Source: JANLYC01 sp963815445 (GTDB lineage: Bacteria; Actinomycetota; Actinomycetes; Propionibacteriales; Nocardioidaceae). Taken from it: DNA of 64,000 bases. Positions 8,724 through 16,376 of this stretch are shown in pieces. Every line of letters begins with the position of its first letter. The first letter of the stretch is position 1. The notes under the pieces are model-generated. The model was not told where the DNA came from and made no database searches. It worked only from the letters and a program-made list of their open reading frames with translations. The translations under genes and the position numbers were made by a program. The DNA lies in NCBI GenBank assembly GCA_963815445.1, contig CAWFGV010000004.1, forward strand, positions 462,430 to 526,429, in the 5' to 3' direction.

Positions 8724-9904
8724 GGCTTGAGAACGACCTTGACGCAGCCGTCCTGCTTCTTCTGGAACATGGCGTAGGCATCCGGAGCCGAATCGAGCGG
8801 GACGCGATGAGTCGCGAGTCCCTCGAGTCCCAATGGGTCGTCGTCCGCAGTCACGAGCGGCAGGATGTCGTCGGTCCACCGTCGTACGTGGCACTGACCC
8901 ATCCGGAGCTGAATCCCCCGGTCGAACATCTCCATCATGGGCAGCGGGTCGATCTCTCCGCCGTAGACGCCGCTCACGGACACCGTGCCACCGCGACGGA
9001 CGCTCTTGATGGCCGTTCGCAGGGCGGCCAGGCGGTCCAGCGCCAACTTGTCCGTCAACGGAGCCGCCAACGCATCAGGGAGCAGGCCTACCACGGCGTG
9101 TGCCGCCTTCCCGACCGGTGATCCGTGCGCCTCCATGCCGACAGCGTCGATGACCCCGTCAGGACCTCGACCGTTGGTGAGCTCCAACAGCGCAGCGGAA
9201 ACGTCGTCGACCTTGGTCAGGTCGAGGGTCTCGATGTCATGCTGGGCCGCGAGATCCAGCCGCTCCGGGACCAGGTCGACCCCGATGACGCGCTCGATCC
9301 CCCACTGCCGCGCGATCCGTGCGCACAACTGACCCACCGGGCCGAGGCCGAGCACCGCCAGCGTGCCATCCTTCTCGACGTCCGCGAACGCCACCGCCTG
9401 CCACGCTGTCGGCAGGATGTCGGACAAGTAGAGAAAGCGTTCGTCCTCGAATCCGTCCGGCACCTTGATGGGCCCGAAATGCGCTTGCGGCACCCGTAGA
9501 TACTCGGCCTGCCCACCAGGGACAGACCCGTAAAGGGACGTGTAGCCGAACAGCGACGCCCCCTTGCCAGTGGAGCGGTTCTGCGTGGTCTCACACTGCG
9601 CGAAGAGCCCTCGGCTACACATCCAACAGTTCCCGCACGAGATGTTGAAGGGGACGACGACACGGTCGCCGACTTCGAAGTGGTGGACGTCGCTGCCGAC
9701 CTCCTCGACGATGCCCATCGTCTCGTGCCCCAGGACGTCCCCCTGCCGCAGGAACGGACCCAACACCTCGTACAGGTGCAGGTCGGAACCGCAGATAGCG
9801 GTCGACGTGACCTTGATGATCGCGTCCGTCGGCTGCTCGATCCGCGGATCGGGGACGTCGGTCACCCTGACGTCACGTTTCCCATGCCAGGTCAGTGCCT
9901 TCAT
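8720..9904 (-). CDS. Zinc-dependent alcohol dehydrogenase (glutathione-independent formaldehyde dehydrogenase-like)
   Basis: The 394-residue MDR protein has the catalytic-zinc GHE motif (VLGHETMGIV), the structural-zinc cluster CGNCWMCSRGLFAQC and the Rossmann motif LGLGPVGQL. The insertion and C-terminal region resemble the threonine dehydrogenase/FDH-type ADH common next to SDRs. It oxidises an alcohol or aldehyde with NAD(P). The open frame starts at 9955, but ATG 9904 follows AAGGGGAAAAG and fits the family N-terminus (MKALTWHGK). It is coupled to the SDR downstream. Confidence 0.9.
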   Translation of the reverse strand: MKALTWHGKRDVRVTDVPDPRIEQPTDAIIKVTSTAICGSDLHLYEVLGPFLRQGDVLGHETMGIVEEVGSDVHHFEVGDRVVVPFNISCGNCWMCSRGLFAQCETTQNRSTGKGASLFGYTSLYGSVPGGQAEYLRVPQAHFGPIKVPDGFEDERFLYLSDILPTAWQAVAFADVEKDGTLAVLGLGPVGQLCARIARQWGIERVIGVDLVPERLDLAAQHDIETLDLTKVDDVSAALLELTNGRGPDGVIDAVGMEAHGSPVGKAAHAVVGLLPDALAAPLTDKLALDRLAALRTAIKSVRRGGTVSVSGVYGGEIDPLPMMEMFDRGIQLRMGQCHVRRWTDDILPLVTADDDPLGLEGLATHRVPLDSAPDAYAMFQKKQDGCVKVVLKP

Positions 9905-10086
9905 CTTTTCCCCTTCACGCGGGTCCAATCGGGTGTGGTGTGGCAATACCCGCACCTGGCTGAGACGTAACGCGGTCGGACTTATGCAACGGTGCTGGGT
10001 CGTCGGATCGGATCCGGAGAACTCGGTACGAGGACCATGGGTGGTCGAGCAGCGGTCCCAGCGCCGTTCTGCGCCAGAATGGGGCG

Positions 10087-10941
10087 ATGGCTGATGACGA
10101 GGTGACCACGGAGCTCTACGGTCTGCCGCTCGATGCCTTCACCGCGACGCGCAACAGCAAGGCGCGTGAGCTCAAGGCTGCCGGCGATGAGCAGGCGGCA
10201 CGCCGCGTTGCCACGCTGAAGAAGCCGACGACGGCGGCGTGGCTGGTCAACCAGCTGGTCCGACGAGAGCGCGAGCAGGTGGACCTGCTGCTGGACCTCG
10301 GACGCGAGCTGCGGGCGGGGATGGCGGGGGTAGCGGCGGAAGAGCTCCGGTTGCTCACGAAACGCCGCTATCAGCTGGTCTCGGTGCTGGTGAACACGGC
10401 ACTGTCGTATGCCGGCTCTCGGCGGCCCGGGGGTGACGTGGCCGGCGAGGTGCAGTCCACGCTCGAGGCAACGTTGGCCGACCCCGACAGCGCGGACGCC
10501 GTCGCTGCCGGTTGCTTGACCGAGCCCCTTCAGGTGACCGGATTCGGCTTCGCCGGGCGACCGGACGTCATACCCGAGGGTGACACCCCCGGCCCGGACG
10601 CCGACGTCCTCGACATGGCTGCTCATCGTGAGCGGCGCGCGAAACTTCTCGACGCTGCTCGGGAGCGCGTGGCGCAGGCGCAGACGGAGCTCGACGAGGC
10701 GGAGGGCAGGCGGGCGGAACTGGAAGAAGTGCTGGCTGTCGCCGAGGCCGAGGAGCGCACGGCCGCGTCCGAGGTTCGCCGGCTCGAGACCGCGCTTGAG
10801 CGCGCGACGTCCGCGTTGTCGAAGCGCAGTGAGGCGACCACCAGGGCGCGGGACGACCTGGAGGGCGCCGAGGAGGTTGCCGACGAGGCCCGGGACGAGT
10901 TTGTCGAGGCACAGGAGGCCGAGCGGCGCCTCGACCGCTGA
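10087..10941 (+). CDS. Conserved hypothetical coiled-coil protein
   Basis: The 284-residue protein has a globular N-terminal half (about 1-120) with LYGLPLDAFTATRNSKARELKAAGD and KKPTTAAWLVNQLVRR, a pattern I know from an uncharacterised actinobacterial family. A linker follows, then a long charged heptad-rich coiled coil (about 185-280). It has no signal peptide, membrane segment or catalytic motif, and its function is not known. The ATG is preceded by CAGAAT with a 6-nt gap, matching the leaderless pattern. Confidence 0.75.
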   Translation: MADDEVTTELYGLPLDAFTATRNSKARELKAAGDEQAARRVATLKKPTTAAWLVNQLVRREREQVDLLLDLGRELRAGMAGVAAEELRLLTKRRYQLVSVLVNTALSYAGSRRPGGDVAGEVQSTLEATLADPDSADAVAAGCLTEPLQVTGFGFAGRPDVIPEGDTPGPDADVLDMAAHRERRAKLLDAARERVAQAQTELDEAEGRRAELEEVLAVAEAEERTAASEVRRLETALERATSALSKRSEATTRARDDLEGAEEVADEARDEFVEAQEAERRLDR

Positions 10942-11034
10942 CACGGCTGACTCCGTCAGGAGCGGTCGCGGGGAGCGGTCGTCGGTATCTGGTCGGCGGC
11001 GACGGCCTCCTCAGGCGTGATGAAGGAGGTCATC

Positions 11035-11175
11035 ATGTTTCCTGCTCAGACCGGGGCACTGCTCGTCAAGGTGGGCGAGACCGCTCGGCGCCGTCGAGGT
11101 GGGCGTGCGGTGAAGCCGAAAAAGACCGAGCAGCCCTCCCGTCACTCCCAGCCGGGAGTTCGCCAACCCGAGTAG
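11035..11175 (+). CDS. Small basic protein, 46 residues
   Basis: ATG 11035 is preceded by AAGGAGGT with a 4-nt gap, one of the best ribosome-binding sites in the window. The peptide begins MFPAQTGALLVKVGETARRR and ends RQPE. It is basic, with a Lys/Arg-rich centre, and has no membrane segment. An in-frame ATG at 11020 lies before the Shine-Dalgarno site, so 11035 is preferred. A perfect 8-bp hairpin follows 16 bp after the stop. No family is recognised; it could be a small regulatory or nucleic-acid-binding protein. Confidence 0.5.
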   Translation: MFPAQTGALLVKVGETARRRRGGRAVKPKKTEQPSRHSQPGVRQPE

Positions 11176-11191
11176 TGCCACGGGCCGCTTG

Positions 11192-11214
11192 GGTCGAGCT
11201 TGTCGAGCTCGACC
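11192..11214. repeat. Inverted repeat/REP-like hairpin
   Basis: GGTCGAGC and GCTCGACC form a perfect 8-bp stem around a 7-nt loop. There is no T-tract, so if it terminates transcription of the small ORF it is not a classical intrinsic terminator. Its left 16 bases resemble the REP-like 19-mer at 480-498 and 11333-11351. Confidence 0.5.
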
Positions 11215-11218
11215 GGTT

Positions 11219-11254
11219 CGCACGTCGGTGCGGAGGCGCACGTCGGTGCGGAGG
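11219..11254. repeat. 18-bp tandem direct repeat, two copies
   Basis: The unit CGCACGTCGGTGCGGAGG occurs twice without a spacer (11219-11236 and 11237-11254), identical in both. It lies in the non-coding stretch 11176-11441 upstream of the DUF222-HNH pseudogene. The unit is partly self-complementary (CGCAC...GTGCG). Function unknown. Confidence 0.75.
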
Positions 11255-11332
11255 TCGGGCTCTTGCGCCTTCGCTTCGCTCTTGACGGCGCGGCGAGTCC
11301 TCGCCCTCCGCTCCACCGTGCTCACCTTCAAC

Positions 11333-11351
11333 GGTCACGCCTGTCGAGACC
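11333..11351. repeat. REP-like 19-mer, copy 2
   Basis: GGTCACGCCTGTCGAGACC matches the reverse complement of the 480-498 element at 16 of 19 positions. It has the same orientation as the hairpin at 11192-11214, so the two bracket about 160 bp of non-coding DNA. Confidence 0.4.
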
Positions 11352-11373
11352 GGAGACTTTCTCGGAATCTCCT

Positions 11374-11435
11374 TGTGGATAACGGGGTCTGAGCGTCGGT
11401 GCGGGCCGGAAAGTGTCGGTGGCGGGTTCTAGGTT
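11374..11435 (+). promoter_or_regulatory. Leader of DUF222-HNH copy 1: DnaA-box-like site and -10
   Basis: TGTGGATAA (11374-11382), the exact complement of the E. coli consensus DnaA box TTATCCACA, begins 68 nt before the ATG. A TAGGTT -10-like hexamer (11430-11435) ends 6 nt before the ATG. The same elements at the same distances precede the intact copy at 45419, and the sequence between is strongly conserved (GTGTCGGTGGCGGGTTCTAGGTT in both). Confidence 0.6.
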
Positions 11436-11441
11436 GGGTCT

Positions 11442-12824
11442 ATGAGTACGACGCAGGATCCGCCACCGACCGTGGGCATCGACGATGCCTTCGGCCGCAC
11501 CGTCGCGGACGTGCGGAGCCGGCTCGCTGACCTGGTCGATGCACCGACCTGGTCCCTGGATGATGCCCGGCTGGACAAGCGGATCGGTGAGGCGTTGGCC
11601 GCCCGGGCCGCGATCGATGAGGTCGTCGCCCGGCTGGTCGGCGAGGCCGATGACCGCAACCTGCCCCACCGTCACGGCGCCTCCTCCACCCGCGCCCATC
11701 TGATGACGACCCATCGGATGTCGGCCGGTGAAGCCTCCCGCACGGTGAAGACGGCCCGGCAGCTGCACGGCACCTCCGCGGTGACCGAACCGACGCGTCG
11801 TGCTGTCGCGGCTGGCGTGGTGTCGGCTGAACAAGGCGTGGTCGTCGCGGAAGCCATCCACCGGCTCTCGCCCAGGGTGGAGCCTGACCGGGTCGACGTC
11901 GCCCAGGCTGACCTCATCGGCCACGCGCAGACTCTGTCGTTCACCCAGCTGCAAGTCGCAGCGAACCATCTGGTCGAGGTGGTCGACCCCGACACCGCCG
12001 ACCAGCTGTTGGAGAAGCAGCTCGCTGAGCAGGAACGGCAGGCGTGGGCGGCGGCGGAGTTCACCGGCCAGTACGGTGCCGACGGGATCGCCCGCGGCCG
12101 CTACGCCCTGCCGAACCTCACGTTCGCGATGCTCAAGAAACACCTCGACGCACTGGCCTCACCCAGGCGTGCCGCCACCGGCACCGGTCAGGAGGCGGCA
12201 CCAGCAGACGCGTCGGCCCACCAGACGCTGGCGGAGACGACCCTCGGTGACCTGCCGTACGGGAACCGGCTCGGACGGGCGTTGTGTGAGCTCATCGAAC
12301 ACCTCCCCGCCGACGGACACCCCCACCACGGTGTTGCGAACGCGTCGCATCGTGGTCACCGTCGACGAAACCAGACTCCGGACCGGGGCTGGGGAAGCCA
12401 CCCTGGACACCGGCGGTGCGATCTCCATCGGTGAGACCCGGCGGTTGGCGTGCAACGCCGGCTTCCTGCCCATGGTGTTGGCCGGTGACTCGAAGATCCT
12501 GGACCTCGGGACGAGCGAGGCGTCTGTTCGACCGTTACCAACGCATCGCGTTGACCGTCCGCGACCAAGGTTGCGTGTTCCCCGGCTGTGAACGACCCCC
12601 CGCCTGGACCGAAGCGCACCACCGGATCCCGTGGAGCCGAAGGCGGAGCCACCGACATCGACAACGGCTGCCTCCTGTGTAGCTTCCACCACCACCTCAT
12701 CCACCAAGGCGAATGGGACCTGACCCTCGCCCCCGACGGCATCACCGACATACTGCCGCCCGCCCGCATCGACCCGGCGCGAAGACCCATCCGCCACCAA
12801 CGCTTCAAACCCCGAGCCGGATGA
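11442..12824 (+). pseudogene. DUF222/HNH endonuclease (13E12 repeat family), three frameshifts
   Basis: Compared with the intact paralogue at 45419-46786, this copy carries three single-base insertions: at 12348 (C after GCGTCG), at about 12511-12523 (in ACGAGCGAGGCGT), and at 12640/12641 (extra A in CCGAAGG). Each shifts the frame by +1. Together they restore phase, so the last segment (GGATDIDNGCLLC to KPRAG) is again in the original frame. The DUF222 part (first about 300 codons) is intact and ends in a nonsense tail with a stop at 12434. The HNH part, including HHRIPW and the CxxC region, is split over three frames. No functional HNH nuclease is expected unless the insertions are assembly errors. 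Confidence 0.88.
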
Positions 12825-12869
12825 CAGGGAGCGCGTGCCGACCCTCGTCCAGCTCCATCCGCGGCGGCT

Positions 12870-13445
12870 CTAGTCCGAAGACTGCCCGCGCAAGAACAGC
12901 AGAGCGTACGCCGCTATGGATTTCGCGTCAGTGATGGTGCCGTCGTGGATCATGCGCTCGACGTCGGCACGGGTGAACCAGGCTGACCGCATGTCCTGCT
13001 CCTCGAGCTCCCGCTGCGGCGCGCCCTCCGTCAGCTCGGTGGCCAGGAAAACCCGGCAGCGCTGGCTGAACATGCCTGGCGCCACGTCGAGTGTGCCGAG
13101 CGGGGTCAGCCTTGCAGCCACAAGTCCGGTTTCCTCGCGCAGCTCGCGAGCGGCCAGCTCCGTGGCTCCGACGTCGAGTCGCTGGTCGTCGGTTCCGGAC
13201 GGAAACTCCCACCGCCTTCCGGCGACCGGGTACCGGTACTGCTCGACGAGATGCAGTCGATTGCCGTCGACCGGGATGATCAGCGCGATGTCTGGGCTGT
13301 CCACCACGCCGTAGATGCCGGTGGATCCGTCCGGGCGACGGATCGTGTCCTCCCGGACCGCCATCCACGCGTTGGTGTAGACCTGCTTGCTGCCAAGGGT
13401 TTCCACGGCGATCATTGTGCACGCTCGCAGGCCGGGGTCGGTCAT
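12870..13445 (-). CDS. NUDIX hydrolase (ADP-ribose pyrophosphatase-like)
   Basis: The 191-residue protein has the ADPRase-type sequence HLVEQYRYPVAGRRWEFPSG and a NUDIX helix RELREETGL. It probably hydrolyses a nucleoside diphosphate linked to another moiety (ADP-ribose type). The first half of the box is unusual: the position of the first conserved Glu (seven residues before REL) is Val, while the metal-binding REXXEE core is intact. Starts at 13445 and 13415 are both possible and neither has a strong RBS; the open frame extends to 13754. The divergent mmuM-like gene begins 120 bp away. Confidence 0.82.
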   Translation of the reverse strand: MTDPGLRACTMIAVETLGSKQVYTNAWMAVREDTIRRPDGSTGIYGVVDSPDIALIIPVDGNRLHLVEQYRYPVAGRRWEFPSGTDDQRLDVGATELAARELREETGLVAARLTPLGTLDVAPGMFSQRCRVFLATELTEGAPQRELEEQDMRSAWFTRADVERMIHDGTITDAKSIAAYALLFLRGQSSD

Positions 13446-13564
13446 CCGGAGGTGGCGTTCGCGTTTGGCCCTTGAGCCGCTGCTCTGATGCAGCTCGAGG
13501 AGCCTCGCTGGCGGCGGCTCCCCGGGCTCGGCGACACTGGAGCGATGACTCTTGACGGGACGAC

Positions 13565-14485
13565 GTGGTGGTGACGGTGCCGATGCACCTTGCCGCAAGG
13601 CAGGACGATGTCGTCGTCCTGGACGGCGGCATGTCCAACGCGCTCGAGGACCGGGGACACGACGTGTCCGGTGCGCTCTGGACGGCCAGGCTGCTCCGCG
13701 ACAACCCTGGCGAGATCGCCGCCGTGCACCGGACGTACTTCGAGGCCGGTGCACGTGTGGCCACGACCGCGAGCTATCAGGCGAGCGTTCCCGGGTTCGT
13801 GGCCACTGGGATGAGCGCGCACGAGGCAGCGCGCCTGATCAGGCGAAGCGTGACGCTGGCCCGCGATGTCCGCGACGAGCTCGCCGGCGATGGCACGTCG
13901 CGATGGGTGGCAGCATCGGTCGGCCCGTATGGCGCCGTGCTCGCCGACGGGTCGGAGTATCGCGGTCGTTACGGCCTGTCCCGCGCCGAGCTCCGGGACT
14001 TCCACCTGCCGCGGATGGAGCTCCTTGCCTCGGCCGAACCGGACTTCCTCGCCGTCGAGACGATCCCGGATCTCGACGAGGCAGAAGTGATCGTCGAGCT
14101 GCTCGACCAGCTCGAGGTGCCGGCGTGGTTCTCGTTCTCAGCAGCCGGCCTGCAGACGCGCGCCGGACAGCCGCTTGCCGACGCCTTCGCCGTAGCGGGG
14201 TCCGCCGGCGCCGTGTTCGCTGTCGGGGTGAACTGCTGTACGCCGTCCGACGTGCAGCCGGCCGTCGCGCTGGCGGCCGAGGTCACCGGCAAACCGGCGA
14301 TCGCCTACCCCAACAGCGGCGAGGAGTGGGAGGCGGCGAACCGTCATTGGGACGGCGCCCCGTCATACGACGTTGGTCTTGCCACGAGCTGGACCGAAGC
14401 CGGTGCGGACTACGTCGGAGGTTGTTGTCGAGTCGGTCCGCAGACCATCACGGCGCTGGCGGCCACCGTCAACCAGGTCCGGTGA
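13565..14485 (+). CDS. mmuM: Homocysteine S-methyltransferase
   Basis: The 306-residue protein is a Hcy-binding domain TIM barrel. It has LDGGMSNALEDRG near residue 18, the zinc-ligand cysteine in VGVNCCTP (about 220) and the GGCCR motif near the C-terminus. It transfers a methyl group from S-methylmethionine (or SAM) to homocysteine, forming methionine. The size matches MmuM. GTG 13565 is the longest start; ATG 13583 is an alternative, and neither has a clear RBS. Residue pattern GGMSNALEDRGHDVSG is typical of MmuM. Confidence 0.9.
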   Translation: MVVTVPMHLAARQDDVVVLDGGMSNALEDRGHDVSGALWTARLLRDNPGEIAAVHRTYFEAGARVATTASYQASVPGFVATGMSAHEAARLIRRSVTLARDVRDELAGDGTSRWVAASVGPYGAVLADGSEYRGRYGLSRAELRDFHLPRMELLASAEPDFLAVETIPDLDEAEVIVELLDQLEVPAWFSFSAAGLQTRAGQPLADAFAVAGSAGAVFAVGVNCCTPSDVQPAVALAAEVTGKPAIAYPNSGEEWEAANRHWDGAPSYDVGLATSWTEAGADYVGGCCRVGPQTITALAATVNQVR

Positions 14486-14575
14486 GGAGCCACGATCTTT
14501 CGGCGCGACCTGCTTGTCGGGAGAGTCAGGCTGCCGCACCGATGACTCTCGACCGGATCGGTAGTCTGCACGTCC

Positions 14576-15187
14576 ATGAACCGCATCGTCTGTCACGTGT
14601 CCATCTCGCTCGACGGCTTCATCGCCGGACCTGACCAGAGCCGCGACGACCCGATCGGGGTCGGGGGGCTGCGGCTGCATCAGTGGCACTTCGATGCCGG
14701 CGAGCCCGTCCACGAAGCAGACGCAGGCCCGCGCGACGAGCTGGCGCAGGACCGCGGCGCCTACATCATGGGTCGCAACATGTTCGGTCCCATCCGTGGC
14801 GAGTGGGATCCGGACTGGCGCGGGTGGTGGGGCGACGAGCCGCCGTACCACGCGCCGGTGTTCGTGCTCACGCACTACGCGCACGAACCGATCGAGATGC
14901 TCGGCGGAACGACGTTCCACTTCGTGACCGACGGTTTCGAGGCCGCGTTGGAGCAGGCAAAGGCGGCTGCCGGCGACGGTGAGATCGCCATCGCGGGTGG
15001 AGCCTCGACCGTGCGGCAGGCCATCTCGTCCGGCTCACTCGACGAGCTCTTCCTCGACGTCATACCCGTGCTGCTCGGTCGGGGAGAGCGGATCTTCGAC
15101 GACGTGGCGGACCCGGGGCTCGAGCCGGTCGAGGTCATCGCCTCACCTCACGCCACCCACATCCGGTACCGGATCGGGCGGGGCTGA
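14576..15187 (+). CDS. RibD C-terminal/dihydrofolate reductase-fold protein
   Basis: The 203-residue protein begins with the DHFR-like signature VSISLDGFIAGPDQS and has YIMGRNMFGPIRG and IAGGASTVRQAISSG, all typical of the RibD_C family. It is a stand-alone NADPH-binding reductase domain; unlike true RibD no deaminase domain is fused, so a role in riboflavin synthesis is unlikely. The substrate is unknown. TAGTCT lies 8 nt before the ATG. Confidence 0.85.
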   Translation: MNRIVCHVSISLDGFIAGPDQSRDDPIGVGGLRLHQWHFDAGEPVHEADAGPRDELAQDRGAYIMGRNMFGPIRGEWDPDWRGWWGDEPPYHAPVFVLTHYAHEPIEMLGGTTFHFVTDGFEAALEQAKAAAGDGEIAIAGGASTVRQAISSGSLDELFLDVIPVLLGRGERIFDDVADPGLEPVEVIASPHATHIRYRIGRG

Positions 15188-15254
15188 CGCAAGAGCCCGT
15201 CAGCACGCTGTCGCTCCCGGGCTGTTCGCACGTGATCGTGACTAGGTTGGGGTG

Positions 15255-16220
15255 ATGGCGAAGGGGACGAACGCGATCGAGGTCGAGGTCGGGCCGCACC
15301 TGGTCAAGATCACCAACCCCGACCGGGTCTATTTCCCCGAAACGGGTGCGACCAAGCTCGATCTGGTCGAGTACTACCTCAGCGTCGGCCAGGGCATCGT
15401 CAACGCCTTGCGCGAACGCCCCTGCATGCTGCACCGCTTTCCCACGGGGCTGAGCGGAGACAAGGTGCACCAGAAGCGAGTCCCGGCCGGCGCGCCCCCT
15501 TGGCTCGAGACCGTGCGCGTCCACTTCCCGCGCTACAACCGCAACGCCGACGAGCTCTGTGTGACCGAGCTGGCCCAGGTGATCTGGGCCGTGCAGATGT
15601 CGACGGTCGAGTTCCATCCCTGGAACTCCCGACGCGCTGACACCGAGAAGCCGGACGAGTGGCGCATCGATCTCGACCCGATGCCGCTGTGCGACTTTGC
15701 GACCGTCCAGCGCGTGGCCCACGTCGCGCACGAGGTGCTCGACGAGCTCGGGGCCGTGGGGTGGCCGAAGACGACGGGTGGTCGAGGCATGCACGTGTAC
15801 GTCCGCATCGAACCGACCCATGGCTTCGCCGACGTACGGCGAGCGGCGCTGGCGTTCGCGCGCGAGGTCGAACGGCGCATGCCTGAAGACGTCACGACGA
15901 CCTGGTGGCGCAAGGACCGCGACCCCGCTGCGCTGTTCGTCGACTACAACCAGAATGCGCGGGACCACACGATCGCGTGTGCGTACTCGGTTCGCGGTGT
16001 GCCCGACGCGCGTGTCTCGGCCCCGGTGCGGTGGGACGAGGTCGATGACGTCCAGCCGGGCGACTTCACGATAGAGACCATGCCAGCGCGCTATGCAGAG
16101 CTCGGCGACCTGCACGAGGGAATGGACGACGCGGTCTTCTCGATCGAGCCGCTGCTCGAATGGGCGAGCCGTGACGAGCGCGATGGTGCCGACGAGCCTC
16201 CGGCTCCGGAGCCTGTCTAG
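15255..16220 (+). CDS. LigD-type polymerase domain protein (stand-alone primase-polymerase)
   Basis: The 321-residue protein is the polymerase (PolDom) module of bacterial NHEJ ligase D without ligase or phosphoesterase modules. Visible motifs are VEFHPWNSR, the metal-binding DLDP (in WRIDLDPMP) and the third acidic residue in LFVDYNQNARDHTI, with GGRGMHVYVR in between. It probably adds ribo- or deoxyribonucleotides at DNA ends, and could work with Ku and LigD encoded elsewhere. GTG 15252 is in frame, but the 6-nt gap from TAGGTT (15243-15248) favours ATG 15255. Confidence 0.88.
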   Translation: MAKGTNAIEVEVGPHLVKITNPDRVYFPETGATKLDLVEYYLSVGQGIVNALRERPCMLHRFPTGLSGDKVHQKRVPAGAPPWLETVRVHFPRYNRNADELCVTELAQVIWAVQMSTVEFHPWNSRRADTEKPDEWRIDLDPMPLCDFATVQRVAHVAHEVLDELGAVGWPKTTGGRGMHVYVRIEPTHGFADVRRAALAFAREVERRMPEDVTTTWWRKDRDPAALFVDYNQNARDHTIACAYSVRGVPDARVSAPVRWDEVDDVQPGDFTIETMPARYAELGDLHEGMDDAVFSIEPLLEWASRDERDGADEPPAPEPV

Positions 16221-16376
16221 CTCGACGTCCCGGCCGCGCTCCGGGCTCTCCGAGCCGATCACAGCGAGTCACAAAACCCCACGAATCCCGTGACGTACCG
16301 GACGGGGTCGCCAGGGTCTGCCTAGGGTCGTTAAGAATCCTTTAAGGAATTTCTCGGACACAGAGGGGCACTTCGC

